NCBI GenBank assembly: GCA_040255675.1
Contig: JBDZVM010000013.1
Location: 1 to 64,000, forward strand
Direction of reading: 5' to 3'
Length of the DNA stretch: 64,000 nucleotides
DNA from: JBDZVM01 sp040255675
GTDB lineage: Bacteria > Actinomycetota > Actinomycetes > Acidothermales > Acidothermaceae
Part shown: piece after piece, positions 61,222 to 64,000 of the stretch
Numbering within the stretch: position 1 is the first letter of the stretch
Layout: the number at the start of each line of letters is the position of its first letter
Position numbers and translations under genes: made by a program
Notes under the pieces: model-generated
What the model was told of the DNA's origin: nothing
The model's input: the letters and a program-made list of their open reading frames with translations, nothing else
Database searches by the model: none

Positions 61222-62778
61222 CTAGCCGCTGTACACCATGTACCGGGCTTTCCCGGCCGCCTTCGCCTCGTACAACGCGATATCCGCGTTGCGCAGCACG
61301 TCGTCCGCCGTCCCGTCGCCGACGACCGCCACGCCGACGCTTGCCCGCACGTCCAACGCGACGTCCGGCAGCTCCGCTAGACGGAAGGGTTCGCGAAGGA
61401 CGTCGAGCACCCGCGCCCCTACCTTGGCCGCGCCTTCGTCGAGCGACGTCCCTTCAGCCAGGACGACGAATTCGTCGCCGCCGATCCGTCCGGCGGTGTC
61501 GCTCTCGCGAAGCGACGCCGTCAACCGGCCGGCGACCGCCCGCAAGAGTGCGTCGCCGACCGCATGTCCGTAGCTGTCGTTGACGTCCTTGAAGCCGTCG
61601 AGGTCGATGAATAAGACGGCGGCCGGTATGCCCTTGCGTCGCGATCGTGACAGCAGGTGGTCGAGCCGGTCCATGATCAACGCTCGATTCGGCAGGCCGG
61701 TCAGATCGTCGTGCAGCGCTCGGTAACGCAGCTCGTCGGTTTGCTCGCGCACCAGGCGATAGGCGCGATCGCGACTACGCAGCAGCACTTCGATGACGCC
61801 GAAGACGAGCAAGGCGATGACGATCCCGAGCGCGCCGATGACGACGCCTTGCCCAGTGGCTGAGAGCCCCTCCGAGATCGGGCTGCCGGTGACACGCACT
61901 GACCAGGTGCCGCCCTTGTCGACGGGGACTGTTAGCGAAGGCGCGTGCGCCGACGTCGCCGGGCCGTCCGCAGCGAGCGAGACCTGCGCGCCGGCGATCA
62001 CGCCGAGCACCTCGACGCGCATCTCGGGGTGTCCTTGCCGGGCCGCCTCGATGATCGCCTTGCCGTCGAAAGTGCCGGCCACCCACCCGATGAGGTCTGC
62101 TCGCCGTTCAGCGACGGTGGCGGGTGTCGTGCCGCTCTTGTAGACGGGCAGAAAGGCGAAGATTTCGCCGGGATACAGGGCGACCGGGTAGGCGAGCGCG
62201 AGGTTGCCGCTGTCGCGTGCCGCCGCGAACGTGTTTGCGGTCGGCGACATGCCGAACCCGGGCACGGTCGGAGCGCAGTAATCCATCGTCGGCGGCAACT
62301 GGTTCGGCGGTCCCGTCCATACGATCAGGCGCAGCAGGCAATACGACGGCCGCGCTCCTGGAGGAAATACTTGGTAGGCGCCGTTGATGTCGAGCGCGTT
62401 TGCCGGGTCGGACTTGACCAACGCGGCGAACGCGCCGAGGTCGGCTGCGGGCACGAGTTGCACGAAGCCGAATCCGAGGCCGCCCGGGTAGCGCTCCGCG
62501 GCGTCAAGGTGGTCGAACCAGCGCCCGAACTCCTTATTGGTGACGTTCGGGTTGATCGCGATGAGCGCTCGCTCGACGGTCGTCAGGTCCGTCTGGCGGC
62601 GAAGAGTTGTCGCGACGGACGACGCGATCGCTGATGCCGTGGTTCGAAAGACGGTGGTGCGCTCCCGATCGACGTCCGATCTCCATCGCACGCCGGCCAC
62701 CACGCTCCCCGTCACGAGGAGGAGCAGCATCGACCACGTGACGAAGCTCCACCATGCGTGGTCGCGAGATTTCGGCAC
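61222..62778 (-). CDS. diguanylate cyclase with extracytoplasmic CHASE-like sensor
   Basis: About 518 residues. One N-terminal helix (WWSFVTWSMLLLLVTGSVVAG), a large external region with CHASE-like features (RYPGGLGFGFVQLVP, AYPVALYP, PVYKSG), a second helix (GVVIGALGIVIALLVFGVIEVL in parts) and a C-terminal GGDEF domain: DLTGLPNRALIMDRLDHLL, FIDLDGFKDVND, RIGGDEF (intact active site) preceded by RESD, an inhibitory I-site five residues before GGDEF. It makes cyclic-di-GMP. A TTG start at 62874 would extend it; the GTG at 62778 is preferred, possibly leaderless after GATTAT. Confidence 0.9.
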   Translation of the reverse strand: MPKSRDHAWWSFVTWSMLLLLVTGSVVAGVRWRSDVDRERTTVFRTTASAIASSVATTLRRQTDLTTVERALIAINPNVTNKEFGRWFDHLDAAERYPGGLGFGFVQLVPAADLGAFAALVKSDPANALDINGAYQVFPPGARPSYCLLRLIVWTGPPNQLPPTMDYCAPTVPGFGMSPTANTFAAARDSGNLALAYPVALYPGEIFAFLPVYKSGTTPATVAERRADLIGWVAGTFDGKAIIEAARQGHPEMRVEVLGVIAGAQVSLAADGPATSAHAPSLTVPVDKGGTWSVRVTGSPISEGLSATGQGVVIGALGIVIALLVFGVIEVLLRSRDRAYRLVREQTDELRYRALHDDLTGLPNRALIMDRLDHLLSRSRRKGIPAAVLFIDLDGFKDVNDSYGHAVGDALLRAVAGRLTASLRESDTAGRIGGDEFVVLAEGTSLDEGAAKVGARVLDVLREPFRLAELPDVALDVRASVGVAVVGDGTADDVLRNADIALYEAKAAGKARYMVYSG

Positions 62779-62967
62779 AACGGGATAATCGGCACGAAGC
62801 AGCCTGTGGCGATGGGCCGCCCGCCAAGTAGGTCCTGGACCATCGGGTGCCCGCTGATCGCGCAGCCGGAGCAATCGCCTCGTGTACGGGCCGCGCTACC
62901 CTCTAGAACCCACACAAAGCAGGATATTCTTCGTTTGGTTATCTTGATCACACGAAGGGCGCTTAAA

Positions 62968-62985
62968 GATCGCGGTCTCGCGATC
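62968..62985. other. palindromic GATCGCG-GTCT-CGCGATC
   Basis: Perfect 7-bp inverted repeat with a 4-base loop in the divergent region between the diguanylate cyclase and the next sensor gene. It could be an operator for either gene. Confidence 0.5.
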
Positions 62986-63072
62986 CGACATATCTAGCTA
63001 CGCGACTCCAAGGCTCGACGCGCCGGGCGATTCCAGCGCGGGCGGCCAGCTTTGCTCTAAGGGGTGGGTGCG

Positions 63073-64000
63073 ATGGGCGGTCAACGTTCGACCGCCCGCG
63101 ACGCACGCCGCCCCGCGGTATTCAGCGTCCGCACCTACCTTGTCGGTTGCGTCGTCGCCGCGCTAGTGATCTTGCTGATCGCCGAGGCAATCGTGGCCGT
63201 GCGCAGTCTCTCGAACGCGCGTCACAAGGCGGCGCAGCGCGCCGACTACGCGACCACGGTGGCGACGGCAGCGATCAAGACCGCGCTCGACCAAGGGAAG
63301 ACGGCGATTTCCGGCGTTGCTCGCACGCTATCGGTCGACGCCATCCTCGCGGCACCCGACAAGTGCAGCCTGTCGTTTTCGTCGCTCGGGCCGTTCACGA
63401 GTGGGCACCTCGATGTCGTCGCGCCCGACGGCCGAGTGCCCTGCTCGTCGCTTTCCGGGCACGGCGCGCCGAGCGGCGCGAGCCAGGCGGGCGCTCCTTG
63501 GCTCACCACGACGCCGTCCGGGCCGTCGATGTCTGGCCTTTTCACGGACGGCCTGACCAGCCGCACGTCAGTGGCGCTCGTGGCTGCCGTCGGGGGTGTC
63601 GGAACGGCAGGATTTGTCGTCTTGGTGCTGCCGGTCGACTCCCTGGCGAGTGACATCGCCGCCGCGTACGGTGGTCCGGAGCATTTCGACTTCGCCGTCA
63701 CCGCCGGCGACCGGGTCATTTCGACATCGCAAAAGGCGATGCCCGTCATCGGCTCGCATGCCGGGTGGATCGAGTCGAGCACCGACCTCGCAGTGCCCGG
63801 CTGGCAACTCGTCTCCGGACGCCGAACGGCGGCGGCACTGGCGCCGACGCGGTCGTTGCTGATCTCCGAGACGGTGGTGGCAGCAGTGGCGTTCTTGGTC
63901 GCGTTCGTGCTGCTCGCCGTCGCCAACCGGCGGATCGCCGTACCACTGCGAAAACTCGCCTTGGCCGCCGGCCGGCTTGGCCGCGAGGTCACGCCCCAGC
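63073..64000 (+). CDS. membrane sensor protein, cut by the window edge
   Basis: The first 309 residues are visible. Basic N terminus, a first membrane helix (TYLVGCVVAALVILLIAEAIVAV in parts, about 22-42), an extracytoplasmic sensor domain of about 200 residues (LSVDAILAAPDKCSL, HFDFAVTAGDRVISTSQ), then a second helix (ETVVAAVAFLVAFVLLAVANR, about 270-290) followed by VPLRKLALAAGRL, which resembles the start of a HAMP domain. The output domain (kinase or diguanylate cyclase) lies outside the window. ATG follows AAGGGGTGGG. It is divergent from the diguanylate cyclase gene. Confidence 0.85.
   Translation, partial: MGGQRSTARDARRPAVFSVRTYLVGCVVAALVILLIAEAIVAVRSLSNARHKAAQRADYATTVATAAIKTALDQGKTAISGVARTLSVDAILAAPDKCSLSFSSLGPFTSGHLDVVAPDGRVPCSSLSGHGAPSGASQAGAPWLTTTPSGPSMSGLFTDGLTSRTSVALVAAVGGVGTAGFVVLVLPVDSLASDIAAAYGGPEHFDFAVTAGDRVISTSQKAMPVIGSHAGWIESSTDLAVPGWQLVSGRRTAAALAPTRSLLISETVVAAVAFLVAFVLLAVANRRIAVPLRKLALAAGRLGREVTPQ

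Overview
The window is high-GC actinobacterial chromosome (class Actinomycetes). Support for this: the gene order hrcA-dnaJ-rsmE ... phoH-ybeY-corC-(cdd-like)-era ... recO-uppS ... glyS ... ppdK-dgt ... dnaG-rpoD; a CIRCE operator before hrcA; an actinobacterial LEU-type leader before leuA; a SigE-family sigma factor; a CE1758/CE1759-type flavin monooxygenase/reductase pair; and frequent GTG starts and ATGA/GTGA overlaps. I cannot name the genus. A run of exactly 100 N (8763-8862) inside a tandem repeat marks a draft-assembly gap. I see no transposase, integrase, phage gene, CRISPR array or rRNA.

Layout. 0-5 kb: a small membrane protein, a leader peptide plus attenuator, leuS, a DegV protein and a small lipoprotein. 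5-12.6 kb: comEA-comEC-holA, the repeat array that overlaps the 3' end of rpsT, a LemA/membrane-protein pair, and lepA. 12.6-19.5 kb: hemW and poorly characterised genes, including an orphan HTH-like protein, a UBP-type zinc finger, a truncated DUF5996 gene that runs into a luciferase-like monooxygenase/FMN reductase pair, a SnoaL-like protein and a Dps remnant. 19.6-31 kb: heat-shock regulation (CIRCE-hrcA-dnaJ-rsmE), a sigma factor with its membrane partner, HIT, phoH-ybeY-corC-cdd-like, an HD-GYP protein with a long low-complexity tail, and era. 31-39 kb: a tandem GNAT protein, leuA under leader control, recO-uppS, a glycosidase-like gene behind a LacI-type operator, and glyS.

39-44 kb is the most accessory-looking part: a WXG-type polymorphic toxin with a CPCC-type candidate immunity gene, a MarR-MFS pair, an aldo/keto reductase, and a second ESX-like secreted protein with a partner. 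44-57 kb: ppdK, dgt, a ferredoxin reductase, a GNAT protein, a tandem pair of MEDS-domain sensors (MEDS-HATPase and MEDS-STAS), a secreted GH18-like protein, dnaG, a primary-type sigma factor and tRNA-Asn. 57-64 kb: a secreted cell-wall-binding (CWB2) protein with two identical internal repeats, tRNA-Met, a PAP2 phosphatase, a diguanylate cyclase, and the start of a membrane sensor cut by the window edge.

The strongest signals for follow-up are (1) a leucine-rich leader peptide plus intrinsic terminator before leuS, with leuA 31 kb away carrying a different, translational leucine-sensing leader; (2) the 28-29 bp palindromic tandem array whose unit encodes the last codons and stop of ribosomal protein S20; (3) the MEDS-HATPase/MEDS-STAS pair; and (4) the two ESX-type secreted-protein modules.
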